A stretch of DNA of 16,239 nt from Candidatus Heimdallarchaeota archaeon (lineage in GTDB: Archaea; Asgardarchaeota; Heimdallarchaeia; Heimdallarchaeales; Kariarchaeaceae), in NCBI GenBank assembly GCA_029882335.1, contig JAOUKW010000045.1, positions 1-16,239 on the forward strand. Direction: 5' to 3'. The notes beneath the pieces were generated by a model. It was not told the DNA's origin. It made no database searches and was given only the letters and a program-made list of their open reading frames with translations. This document shows, in pieces, positions 1 to 7,066 of this stretch (position 1 is the first letter of the stretch; each line of letters begins with the position of its first letter). Made by a program: the position numbers and the translations under genes.

Positions 1-514
1 CATCAGAACTTGCAGTATTTTTCCTCAGTTCGGACATGACTTTTTCCATAGATAAACCATCTCCAAGTTTAGTATTTGCAATAATCTCTAGTGCTCGTTT
101 TTCATCATCAAATCTTGCTTGAAGAGCGGTACTTTCATCTTTTAATCTTTCATCCAGATCTCGACGCATGACGGCTTCTTCATGTAATGTTGCTTTTACT
201 TCTCGCAATTCATCACTTAAATCTTGTACATTTTGTTGCTCTAATGTTAGTTTTCTTCTGTATCCGTCAAGTTGCTCTCTAAATTCAGACATTTCTTTTG
301 ACATCTTTTGATAAGTAAGTGCATATGAATTGATAAAATCCTGAATCATAGGATGTAGTAAATCCCAATACTCATGCACATCTTTTTCTAATTCTCGATG
401 ATCCACTGACGCGGTATTTTCAAGGTATGTGGGTCGTATTAAGTCTTCAATTTGATGTTTCGGTTCCCAGCTCATAACATAATCAAATATGGTTTTATTT
501 TTTTTTCCAAACAT
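1..514 (-). CDS. Coiled-coil protein of unknown function (C-terminus beyond window)
   Basis: An ATG at 514-512 on the minus strand opens a frame with no stop to the window edge, 171 codons. I do not recognise the family. The first ~70 residues (starting MFGKKNKTIFDY) hold a conserved-looking globular stretch rich in W, H and P. From about residue 70 to 160 the sequence is highly charged with spaced hydrophobic residues (for example FREQLDGYRRKL, LSDELREVKATL), typical of a long coiled coil. There is no signal peptide or membrane segment, so it is probably cytosolic. It is divergent from the RHH/pseudo-recombinase pair across a 167-base gap and may share control with it. The open frame, steady coiled-coil pattern and codon use like its neighbours make it a real gene; its function is not inferable. 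Confidence 0.8.
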   Translation of the reverse strand, partial: MFGKKNKTIFDYVMSWEPKHQIEDLIRPTYLENTASVDHRELEKDVHEYWDLLHPMIQDFINSYALTYQKMSKEMSEFREQLDGYRRKLTLEQQNVQDLSDELREVKATLHEEAVMRRDLDERLKDESTALQARFDDEKRALEIIANTKLGDGLSMEKVMSELRKNTASSD

Positions 515-681
515 AATTCTTTCCTCAACTAGGTTATGTATTACGTATTCTTATAACTGTCTATAACCATATAAACTCTTCTTCAGTAAATCGATCATTA
601 GATTTCATATTGCTTAACACTAATCGTGCTTTCAACAAATAATACTTTTAAATTCTAAGGTGAGTAGTATAAATTGTAGAA
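515..681. promoter_or_regulatory. Divergent promoter region with repeated TATAAC-like motifs
   Basis: This gap separates the leftward coiled-coil gene from the rightward RHH gene. TATAAC occurs at 552-557 and again at 562-567, followed by TATAAA at 570-575, so three similar hexamers lie roughly one helical turn apart. For the rightward gene an archaeal TATA-like stretch CTTTTAAATT lies at 645-654, about 28-37 bases before the ATG at 682, which would give a nearly leaderless transcript. For the leftward gene the minus-strand GTTATAAG at 558-551 lies about 40 bases from its ATG. These are readings by eye; no transcript start is known. Confidence 0.35.
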
Positions 682-1338
682 ATGTCTTCTAATACATCCG
701 ATAAAAAACTGATCGAAGAAGAAGATTCACATGCATTTATTCATGTCAGAGTTGATACTGACTTGAAAAATGATTTGATTGAACATGCAAAGAAGGAAAA
801 TACCTCTTTAACATCGCTAGTAACAACCTTAATAGAAGACTTTCTCTACAAAAAAGATGAAAGTGAGGAAGAAGATGAGGAAGATCAACTAATGGATTTA
901 ATTGTAAATTCACTGGTGAATCTAGAGCGAAGAATGGAAATACGTCTCGCCACTCTCCAAGATACTTTTAATTCTTTAATTGGTAGATTAATTGATACTC
1001 AGCAATCAATGGGATCAACTAAACCATCTCAATTACGAAAACGAAGAAAAGGTGGTGCTTCAGATGGTGATGAAGAAGATGGTAAAATTGACCTAAGTGA
1101 TATATTAGAGGTAGATAAAGAAGAAGAAGTTTACCGAAGAGTAAAACGGTTATTACAACAGCAAGGTAAAGTTGTTGACCTTAATACAGTTATACAGCAA
1201 ATTGAAGTAGATCGAACATTGAAAGACTATCTAGATAATCAAGCAAAACAAGCACCTGGATGGAAGGAGGCATTAATAACTGATGCAATACAAGAAGCCG
1301 CATATGAACTAGGATTTCCAATGATTGATACTATTTAG
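682..1338 (+). CDS. Ribbon-helix-helix-like DNA-binding protein with acidic and helical C-terminal region
   Basis: A 218-residue protein. Residues ~17-58 fit a ribbon-helix-helix (Arc/MetJ-type) domain: a short strand (HVRVD), a first helix (LKNDLIEHAKKEN), a Thr-Ser turn and a second helix (SLVTTLIEDFL). RHH dimers bind DNA through the strand. A very acidic segment (about 60-70), a helical stretch with coiled-coil character (about 72-108), a basic patch (LRKRRKGG), another acidic linker and a C-terminal helical domain (about 150-218) follow. The gene ends 11 bases before the pseudo-recombinase, so the two are probably co-transcribed and may act together on DNA. The RHH call rests on pattern, not on a search; the C-terminal half is unrecognised. 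It is far longer than simple RHH antitoxins or repressors, so a structural DNA-binding role is as likely as classic repression. Confidence 0.6.
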   Translation: MSSNTSDKKLIEEEDSHAFIHVRVDTDLKNDLIEHAKKENTSLTSLVTTLIEDFLYKKDESEEEDEEDQLMDLIVNSLVNLERRMEIRLATLQDTFNSLIGRLIDTQQSMGSTKPSQLRKRRKGGASDGDEEDGKIDLSDILEVDKEEEVYRRVKRLLQQQGKVVDLNTVIQQIEVDRTLKDYLDNQAKQAPGWKEALITDAIQEAAYELGFPMIDTI

Positions 1339-1349
1339 AGGGAAATATA

Positions 1350-3140
1350 ATGGCACGAAGACCCTTTTCTCGAGGAAAAAAGAACGAGACAAAAAATCAA
1401 GAAGCAATTGATGTTTTCAAGATGTTCAACCGACTTGCGCCAAGTACTCGAGATCGTTACCTAAAAATAGTTGATGAGTTTAAGGATTTTCTATTAATTC
1501 ATAAGAAAAGTCTATGGGATGCTGACTTTGAAGATATGAAGAAATTTCTATTGGAAAACACCAATAAATCAGCTAGAAGTATTGTTTCTACATTTTATCG
1601 TGTTCTTATTGATGCAGGTGAATTTGAAAGAGAAAATCCAGTTGTTCAATTGACAAAAATTGAGCGAGAGCAAGAAGGAAAAGAACAAGAAGAATTGCAA
1701 CCTCTAGGTCGAGCAGAAAATGTTCTGAAGGAATTAGAAGAAGACGCACCAACAAAGACAACAAGTGTGGCATCAACAAGCCACAAAATGATTGGAAAAA
1801 AAATAATGTTATTTTCTGATCTAGAATCCCTCATTAGACGAACAAGTCATATTCGAGATCGAGCGATATTGGAATTTCTCTATGCAACTGGGTCACAAAT
1901 ACTTGAAATTGTTAATTTAAATGTTGCAGATATCGATTTAGAATCAAGAAAAGTAAGTATACATGATAAAAGAGAGGATGTATATCGTGTATTAATATTA
2001 CCTCGAAGAACCATTAATTTCTTAAAAATATATGAAAGATGGAGACGAAGACAACTATCACCTTCTCAAGCCTATTTTATAACAAAAACCACTAGAAAAA
2101 GAATGAGTGAAACATCAATAAGTACATGGTTAAATCGAATTCAGAAGGATAAAACGAAAAAAGATAGATGGACTGCGATGGATTTTCGGAAACGTGCACT
2201 TTTACAACATTACTGGGTAACTCGAGATTTAACTGCAGTTACAAGATTTGGTGGGTATAAACGACCTGAATCGGCACTAAATCTAATATCCGATGTTCTT
2301 GCATCTCAAGGGGTAGATTCAATTGATAAATTATCCTCCTTACCCGAATTTGAGGAATTACAAAAAGATCGAAAACAGGCAGGTACAATCGGCTCTGAGG
2401 ATCAATTAACAATAACTATTCAACTAGATAAGGAAGAAATGGATATCATTAGAAATTCTGGCTTAACTCCAACACAAGCAGTCAAGACCATTATTTCATT
2501 AAAAGATCTATATGGTGCATTCGGTGGTGGTGGAGGTGGACCTGCTATTGGTGGATCAAAACCTACAACCACTTCAGGTGGTCCAAGTAGCACTCCTACA
2601 TCCGGACCATCTCCAGGTGGACCTAGTCTAGGCGGAGGTCCAAAACCTGCAGGCCCAAGTCTTGGTGCACCTAGTCTAGGTGGAGGTCCAAAACCTGCAG
2701 GCCCAAGTCTTGGTGCACCTAGTCTAAGTGCAACTCCCCCCAGTGGTGGACCAAATTTAAGTAGTGCTCCAAAACCTGCAGGGCCCAGTTTAAGTGGTCC
2801 TGCTAGTCCTGGTGGGCCAGGTGGTTCTGCAGGTGGTTTGGGCGGTATCGCAGATGCTTTGAAGGGATTAAGTAAAGCTCCTCCAAAGGATGATAAACCT
2901 CCTGCTAGACCACCTCCTGGTGGTGGTGGAGGGGAACCACCTCAATCACAAATGGGAGAGTTGAAAGCACTCCTAGCAAGAAGAAGGAAAATGGCAGATG
3001 CTCAACCAGAAGACGAGAAGAAAGAAGACGCATTAAATCCCGGTAGTATTGGGGGAAAAGTCTTAGAATCAGATGATGAAAAGAAGGATAAAGGTGATGA
3101 TAAGGATAAGGAAATTGATTTGCCAGATTTCAGCATTTAA
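1350..3140 (+). CDS. Degenerate tyrosine-recombinase-fold protein with Pro/Gly-rich, WH2/VASP-like C-terminal tail
   Basis: A 596-residue protein. Residues ~25-100 match the SAM-like core-binding domain of XerC/D-type integrases (STRDRYLKIVDEFKDFL...). Residues ~153-318 match the catalytic domain (RDRAILEFLYATG at 170-181, then NLNVADIDL). The active site is eroded: the Arg I position (ATGLR in Xer proteins) is Gln183, the His of HxxR is Met277 although Arg280 is kept, and no Tyr lies where the nucleophile should be (about 310-312, LNL). It is therefore probably a DNA-binding, non-cutting descendant. Residues ~391-535 are Gly/Pro/Ser-rich with a 16-residue duplicated unit. A GLGGIADALKGLSKA segment (~496-510), a PPARPPPGGGG stretch and MGELKALLARRRKMAD (535-550) follow, in the order of the Ena/VASP G-actin and F-actin sites. 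The end is charged. GAGGG at 1338-1342 is a plausible ribosome site. Confidence 0.75.
   Translation: MARRPFSRGKKNETKNQEAIDVFKMFNRLAPSTRDRYLKIVDEFKDFLLIHKKSLWDADFEDMKKFLLENTNKSARSIVSTFYRVLIDAGEFERENPVVQLTKIEREQEGKEQEELQPLGRAENVLKELEEDAPTKTTSVASTSHKMIGKKIMLFSDLESLIRRTSHIRDRAILEFLYATGSQILEIVNLNVADIDLESRKVSIHDKREDVYRVLILPRRTINFLKIYERWRRRQLSPSQAYFITKTTRKRMSETSISTWLNRIQKDKTKKDRWTAMDFRKRALLQHYWVTRDLTAVTRFGGYKRPESALNLISDVLASQGVDSIDKLSSLPEFEELQKDRKQAGTIGSEDQLTITIQLDKEEMDIIRNSGLTPTQAVKTIISLKDLYGAFGGGGGGPAIGGSKPTTTSGGPSSTPTSGPSPGGPSLGGGPKPAGPSLGAPSLGGGPKPAGPSLGAPSLSATPPSGGPNLSSAPKPAGPSLSGPASPGGPGGSAGGLGGIADALKGLSKAPPKDDKPPARPPPGGGGGEPPQSQMGELKALLARRRKMADAQPEDEKKEDALNPGSIGGKVLESDDEKKDKGDDKDKEIDLPDFSI
2621..2716 (+). 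repeat. Two 48-bp tandem repeats inside the Pro/Gly-rich tail
   Basis: A 48-base unit beginning ACCTAGTCTAGG starts at 2621 and again at 2669, nearly identical between copies, with a third partial start at 2717. It encodes a 16-residue unit (PSLGGGPKPAGPSLGA) twice. Being in frame and a multiple of three, it is a coding expansion of the linker and not a CRISPR or regulatory repeat. Related diverged units flank it (PKPAGPSLSG), suggesting the tail grew by repeat duplication. Confidence 0.9.
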
Positions 3141-3164
3141 TATTATTAACTGTATTTTAATATT

Positions 3165-4772
3165 TTACCAAGCTGCTACTAATCCATCTGCACGAGGGTC
3201 AGAACCACCTTCTAAGATTCCATTTTCAGGGTTTCGTTTAATAATTTGACCTCGACCGAATACCCCCCTTCCAAAACCAGATACCGGTGTAATAACATGC
3301 CTCATTTGGGATAGTTTGCTAATTGTTTCAAATGAATAGCCATCTTCTATCGCAATTGAACCATTATGGTTTCCGTCTAAAATGCAAAATCTAGGGTGAT
3401 CTAATGCTTCTTGTGTATTCATTCCATGATCTATCATGTTAAGCATTACCTGAACATGACCTTGTGGTTGCATATATCCTCCCATTACTCCAAAAGAAGC
3501 AAACAGTTCACTATCCTTTATTGCCATTCCTGGAATAATTGTGTGGTAGGGTCTTTTACCCGGTTGTAGTGAATTTGGATGATTTGGATTCAATGAAAAT
3601 CCAGCACCTCTATTTTGTAAGGTAAAGCCACAACCTTTGGGTATTAATCCTGTACCAAAACCAGCATAATTGGAATTAATAAAACTACAAGCATTACCAT
3701 CGCCATCTACAACAGAAAAATAAACCGTATCTGATGATGCTGTTGGACTTCCTTTTTGCACATCTATCGATGCTTTTGATAAATCAATCAAACTTCGTCT
3801 TTTTGTGGCATAATCTTTCGATAATAATTCTTTTATTGGTACATTGGTCATAGCAGGGTCTGCAACATACCAATTGGCATCTGCAAATGCAAGTCGCATT
3901 GCTTCAATCAAAATATGTAGATATTCAGATGAAAATGGATTAAATTCCGACAAATTGAATTCTTCTAGAATATTTAATCCAATTAAGGCAGTTATACCTT
4001 GCCCACTTGGAGGAATTTCATATACATCAACTCCTTTGTAGTTAGTGGTAATTGGTGTGTCAAAGGTAGAAGTATGTTTCTTAAGATCGTCCAATTCCAT
4101 AAATCCTCCCATACTTGTAATTAGATCTACTATTGATTCTGCAATTCTTCCCTCATAAAATCCAGCCTTTCCGTGTTGAATTAGTTCTTTGAATGTAATT
4201 GCTAAAGTTGGATTTCTCATAACTTGGTTTATTTTAGGTGCTTCTCCATTTAATAACATTTCATTCGCATTTGGTCCTGATTTTAATCTCGTCTCACCAA
4301 TCTTCCATGATCTTGCTGTGATTGGTGCAACTGGAAAACCATTTTCTGCGAGATCAATTGCGGGTTGCAATATATCTTTCAAAGCCATTGTTCCATGTCT
4401 GTCAATTGTATCAATCCATCCAGCAGCTGCACCTGGTACTGTGATACTATGAACTCCAGTGAAAGGAATTTTATCTACAATACCTATTTCATTTAATTTG
4501 CCTATATTTAATCCATCAGGTGCTCTTCCACTACCATTTATACCCGATACTTTTTTTGTTTTTCCATCAAAAAATAATGCAAAGCAATCTCCGCCAATTC
4601 CAGTTGACGTAGGCTCAGTTACATTTAATGCTGCTGCGGTAGCAACAGCTGCATCAGCTGCATTGCCTCCTGCCTGTAAAATTCTCAAACCTATTTGAGC
4701 TGCTAATGGTTGGCTTGCTGCAACCATTCCATTCATTGCATAAACTTCAGATCTGCGAGAATTAAATCTCAT
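3165..4772 (-). CDS. Gamma-glutamyltransferase-family (Ntn) hydrolase, YwrD-like
   Basis: A 535-residue member of the gamma-glutamyltransferase family, whose precursors cleave themselves before a Thr that becomes the N-terminal nucleophile of the small subunit. The family moves or hydrolyses gamma-glutamyl groups (glutathione and similar), and some members are acylases. Seen here: the N-terminal block GMVAASQPLAAQ (15-26) and ILQAGGNAADAAVA, then EPTSTGIGGD, INGSGRAP with Arg83 in the carboxylate-binding region, the cleavage site SSDTVYFSVVDGDGNA with Thr349 as nucleophile, and the oxyanion GGYMQPQGHVQV at 431-442. No signal peptide is visible, so the enzyme is probably cytosolic, unlike the periplasmic E. 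coli Ggt. The ATG at 4772 is kept because related proteins share the FxSRRSxV start. It lies 64 bases downstream of the Rpb5-like gene on the same strand and 24 bases from the convergent recombinase-like gene. The exact substrate cannot be told. Confidence 0.9.
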   Translation of the reverse strand: MRFNSRRSEVYAMNGMVAASQPLAAQIGLRILQAGGNAADAAVATAAALNVTEPTSTGIGGDCFALFFDGKTKKVSGINGSGRAPDGLNIGKLNEIGIVDKIPFTGVHSITVPGAAAGWIDTIDRHGTMALKDILQPAIDLAENGFPVAPITARSWKIGETRLKSGPNANEMLLNGEAPKINQVMRNPTLAITFKELIQHGKAGFYEGRIAESIVDLITSMGGFMELDDLKKHTSTFDTPITTNYKGVDVYEIPPSGQGITALIGLNILEEFNLSEFNPFSSEYLHILIEAMRLAFADANWYVADPAMTNVPIKELLSKDYATKRRSLIDLSKASIDVQKGSPTASSDTVYFSVVDGDGNACSFINSNYAGFGTGLIPKGCGFTLQNRGAGFSLNPNHPNSLQPGKRPYHTIIPGMAIKDSELFASFGVMGGYMQPQGHVQVMLNMIDHGMNTQEALDHPRFCILDGNHNGSIAIEDGYSFETISKLSQMRHVITPVSGFGRGVFGRGQIIKRNPENGILEGGSDPRADGLVAAW

Positions 4773-4836
4773 AAATTGTAATAAATTTTATACTTTGAAA
4801 AATCAACTGATATTTACTGTATTTAGTGTGAAAAAA

Positions 4837-6333
4837 TTAATCATCATCGTCATTGATATCTGCATCGTCGTTGACGTCATCATCATCATCAATGTCATCA
4901 TCTATTTGCTTTGTAGGGGCTTTCTTCTTTTTCATACGTTGTTTTTTGGTCATTTCTTGTAATTCAACCATTGCAGTGCTTTCAGTCATACCGCTTTCAG
5001 GCCTTGGGACGATTAATCTGAAGTTTAAACTTCCTTCTGCTCTAATAATTCTTATCACTTCACCAACTTTACCGTTAACCGCAACAACACCAGGATCATC
5101 ATCATAAATTCTTGGTAGTTGATTTATCTTTGCGTTATGAGTAATTAACATTTCATTAATTTCTTCAGGGGTCATTAATTCATGATCAGGGACTAAAAAG
5201 TGTGAAAAGATATTAAAAACAGGATGATTTTTCTTCAATGCAATTATATTAAGATCTCTAGCCTCCCTTTCTGCTGTGTAAGTAAATCTTTTCAAAGCAA
5301 TTAACATTCCTTCCTTAATTTTTAGCGATTCAATTTGGAGGGCAAAGTCTCTAACAGTTGCTACACGAACAACCTCTTCCGAAGGTATTAGAACTAATAA
5401 AACATCTTTATTATCATTTTGAGCAACCAAATATGTTCCTAAACTCTCACTTCCTGCAAATAATTTTGAAAATTTAGCTCCAGTATTACTCATTACTTTA
5501 TATCCTCTTTGATTAATAATGTCAATTGCTCCGTCCTTGAGTCTTTCACTTAGTTGTTGTTGCTCTTCAGATCCTCTAGATTCTATTTCTTCAGCAATAG
5601 AAATTAAATTAATTCCCTTTTCTGTAGCCTCTTTTTTTGCAGATGGTGTGAATTTATCAAGTCCTACAAGCGCTAATGAAATATTTTCATATTCTTCAAC
5701 AGCTGTTGCAAAATCACGAATTGCAGAGACTCCAATTGAATCATGGTTAACAGTCCTATAAATCGCCAAAATATCATTGGTTGTGGAATATGCACGAAAT
5801 TCATGTGTTTCATCTTCTGCACCTTTGATTTCTTTTATATTAATAAATTCTGGTTCTCTTCTTTCTATGAGTATTTTTGCATTTTTAATCAAAGGTGTAT
5901 CTGGTACATTTGCTAAACTGACATCTTCACTGTCTGTGAATTCAACTTCTTTCTTTTTAGCTACCTTCTTTTTCTTTTTCTTCTTAACTTCTATTTCTGT
6001 TAAGTCAATATCCTTTATTATCTTAATTCCTACGTCTCTTAGTTCTTTTTTACCTGCAGAAGTAGTTCCATCACCAGCAAGTAAGACCATAGCTACTTTC
6101 TGGTTCTCCTTTCTTTTAACCATCAATCGAATATCTTCAATATATGCCCTTCTTGGACCGAAAAACCATAAAATCCCTGCTAATCTAGCTTGTTCATTTA
6201 ACACTTTGACTTCTAGGAATTCTCCCTTCTCTCCTTTTCTTTCCTCAAAATTCAATCTACCTCCTGATTGTTCAAACAAGGCAAATATTTTTTCTTGGTT
6301 TCCCTCAACTAATTCTACTAAAGGATTTTTCAT
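4837..6333 (-). CDS. Rpb5/RpoH-like protein with three tandem N-terminal jaw-like modules and acidic tail
   Basis: A 498-residue protein. Residues ~375-443 (FSHFLVPDHELMTPEEINEM, then INQLPRI, DPGVV, GEVIRIIR, FRLIVP) match the C-terminal assembly domain of RNA polymerase subunit Rpb5, called RpoH in archaea, where the usual protein is only about 80 residues. Residues ~262-372 look like the eukaryotic Rpb5 N-terminal jaw domain: NQRGYKV, LVAQNDN, a VRDF helix, GMLIALKRFTYTAEREA. A second copy (~148-250) carries FTPSAKKEATEKG, close to the TPSAK motif of eukaryotic Rpb5, and a third, more diverged copy (~5-112) carries TTSAGKKELRDVGIKII. A Lys-rich block (117-128) separates copies one and two, and an Asp-rich tail ends the protein. 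No other polymerase gene is nearby, so this may be a paralogue and not the core subunit. The family call is strong; the role is inference. Confidence 0.85.
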   Translation of the reverse strand: MKNPLVELVEGNQEKIFALFEQSGGRLNFEERKGEKGEFLEVKVLNEQARLAGILWFFGPRRAYIEDIRLMVKRKENQKVAMVLLAGDGTTSAGKKELRDVGIKIIKDIDLTEIEVKKKKKKKVAKKKEVEFTDSEDVSLANVPDTPLIKNAKILIERREPEFINIKEIKGAEDETHEFRAYSTTNDILAIYRTVNHDSIGVSAIRDFATAVEEYENISLALVGLDKFTPSAKKEATEKGINLISIAEEIESRGSEEQQQLSERLKDGAIDIINQRGYKVMSNTGAKFSKLFAGSESLGTYLVAQNDNKDVLLVLIPSEEVVRVATVRDFALQIESLKIKEGMLIALKRFTYTAEREARDLNIIALKKNHPVFNIFSHFLVPDHELMTPEEINEMLITHNAKINQLPRIYDDDPGVVAVNGKVGEVIRIIRAEGSLNFRLIVPRPESGMTESTAMVELQEMTKKQRMKKKKAPTKQIDDDIDDDDDVNDDADINDDDD

Positions 6334-6344
6334 GATCGATCATG
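6331..6344. promoter_or_regulatory. 14-bp perfect palindrome across the Rpb5-like start codon
   Basis: CATGATCGATCATG reads the same on both strands and covers the start codon of the Rpb5-like gene (6333-6331, minus). It lies in the early transcribed or leader region and could be an operator or, in RNA, a small hairpin that hides the start. A chance palindrome in AT-rich DNA cannot be excluded. Confidence 0.3.
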
Positions 6345-6566
6345 GATACTAACGTACCCAATTTTTTCTATGGATGATTAAACTTAAACTAAGTGATTGA
6401 GACACGCTTAATAAAATAATTAGAACCTAGATTGTTGATGGCAATAAGGTGTTATATGAATTGCCACAGATCGTTTACACAATTATTTCATAAAATATAT
6501 GAATCTAAGTATCACAAAACTAAATAAACTTAAATTTTAGGAAATCCCTAATGGATATAGTAAACG
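6334..6566. promoter_or_regulatory. 233-base divergent intergenic region
   Basis: This is the longest gap in the window, between the Rpb5-like gene (minus) and the HEAT-repeat gene (plus). A TATA-like CTTAAATTT at 6529-6537 lies about 30-38 bases before the ATG at 6567 and would suit a short-leader transcript. TAAACTTAAA occurs near 6378 and again near 6525. No tRNA fold, small RNA or further gene is apparent. Confidence 0.35.
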
Positions 6567-7001
6567 ATGACCTCAAAGACTGAAATAAAGGATATATTGG
6601 ATGATTTGAAATATGGTCATCCAGAGACGAGAAAAGGAGCTGCTTTAAAACTGGGGAGAATCCGAGATATTACTGTCATTCCCCATTTGGTAAAATGTCT
6701 GAAGGAAGATACCTATCCATGGACAAGAGTTTCTGCAATTCAGTCATTAACTTGGATCGCACATGAAAGTATAATTGAACCCTTGATCGATGTTGCAAAA
6801 CATGATAAAGATCTTATGGTTAGAAGAACCGCTATTGAATCTTTGGGGAATATGAGAAATAGATCTGCATTACAAATACTAAACGATATTGTAAATAATG
6901 AGAGTGAAGATAATGAAATAAAAAAGGCTGCATCTATTGCAATACTTGTAATTGAAGGTTTAACTCCTTCATATGCTCAAGACTCAAAACAATCATACTG
7001 A
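6567..7001 (+). CDS. Small HEAT-repeat (PBS-lyase-like) protein
   Basis: A 144-residue all-helical protein made of about four HEAT-like repeats of roughly 30 residues. Recurrent features are R/K-x-x-A-A/I-x-x-L-G/W at the first helix (TRKGAALKLGRI, TRVSAIQSLTWI, VRRTAIESLGNM, IKKAASIAILVI), each paired with a P-L/HLV or ALQIL second helix (VIPHLVKCL, IIEPLIDVA, ALQILNDIV). HEAT solenoids of this kind are protein-binding scaffolds and are found in phycobilin-lyase-like proteins of many archaea without phycobilins. No signal peptide or catalytic motif is seen. It stands alone at the head of the rightward genes, 65 bases before the PfkB-family gene, so co-transcription is possible. The partner cannot be named. 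Confidence 0.85.
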   Translation: MTSKTEIKDILDDLKYGHPETRKGAALKLGRIRDITVIPHLVKCLKEDTYPWTRVSAIQSLTWIAHESIIEPLIDVAKHDKDLMVRRTAIESLGNMRNRSALQILNDIVNNESEDNEIKKAASIAILVIEGLTPSYAQDSKQSY

Positions 7002-7066
7002 TTTATTTCCATAATTACACGAACACTATCAACTAAATTATTTATATTGTAAAATAGTAAACAAAT

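Noticed and set aside
2621..2760. CRISPR-like or regulatory tandem repeats
   Set aside because: The 48-bp period is contiguous, has no spacers, is in frame and encodes a Pro/Gly repeat inside one protein.
1350..3140. Integrase of an integrative element or provirus
   Set aside because: The catalytic residues are missing, no flanking direct repeats or tRNA attachment site are visible, and no phage or transposon genes accompany it.
4781..4796. TATA-like box (minus strand AAAGTATAAAAT) suggesting that the ggt-family gene starts at a later ATG
   Set aside because: It is only about 14-20 bases from the ATG at 4772, but the residues between this ATG and the later Met codons match the usual family N-terminus, so the first ATG was kept and the box was not called.
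5777..6352. Long open plus-strand frame opposite the Rpb5-like gene (191 codons)
   Set aside because: It is antisense to a gene with strong family matches. Its product is Ser/Phe/Leu-rich, as expected from the complement of Lys/Glu-rich codons, and shows no domain.
6551..6583. Ten-codon ORF overlapping the HEAT-gene start
   Set aside because: It is very short, out of frame, has no ribosome site and is easily explained by chance.
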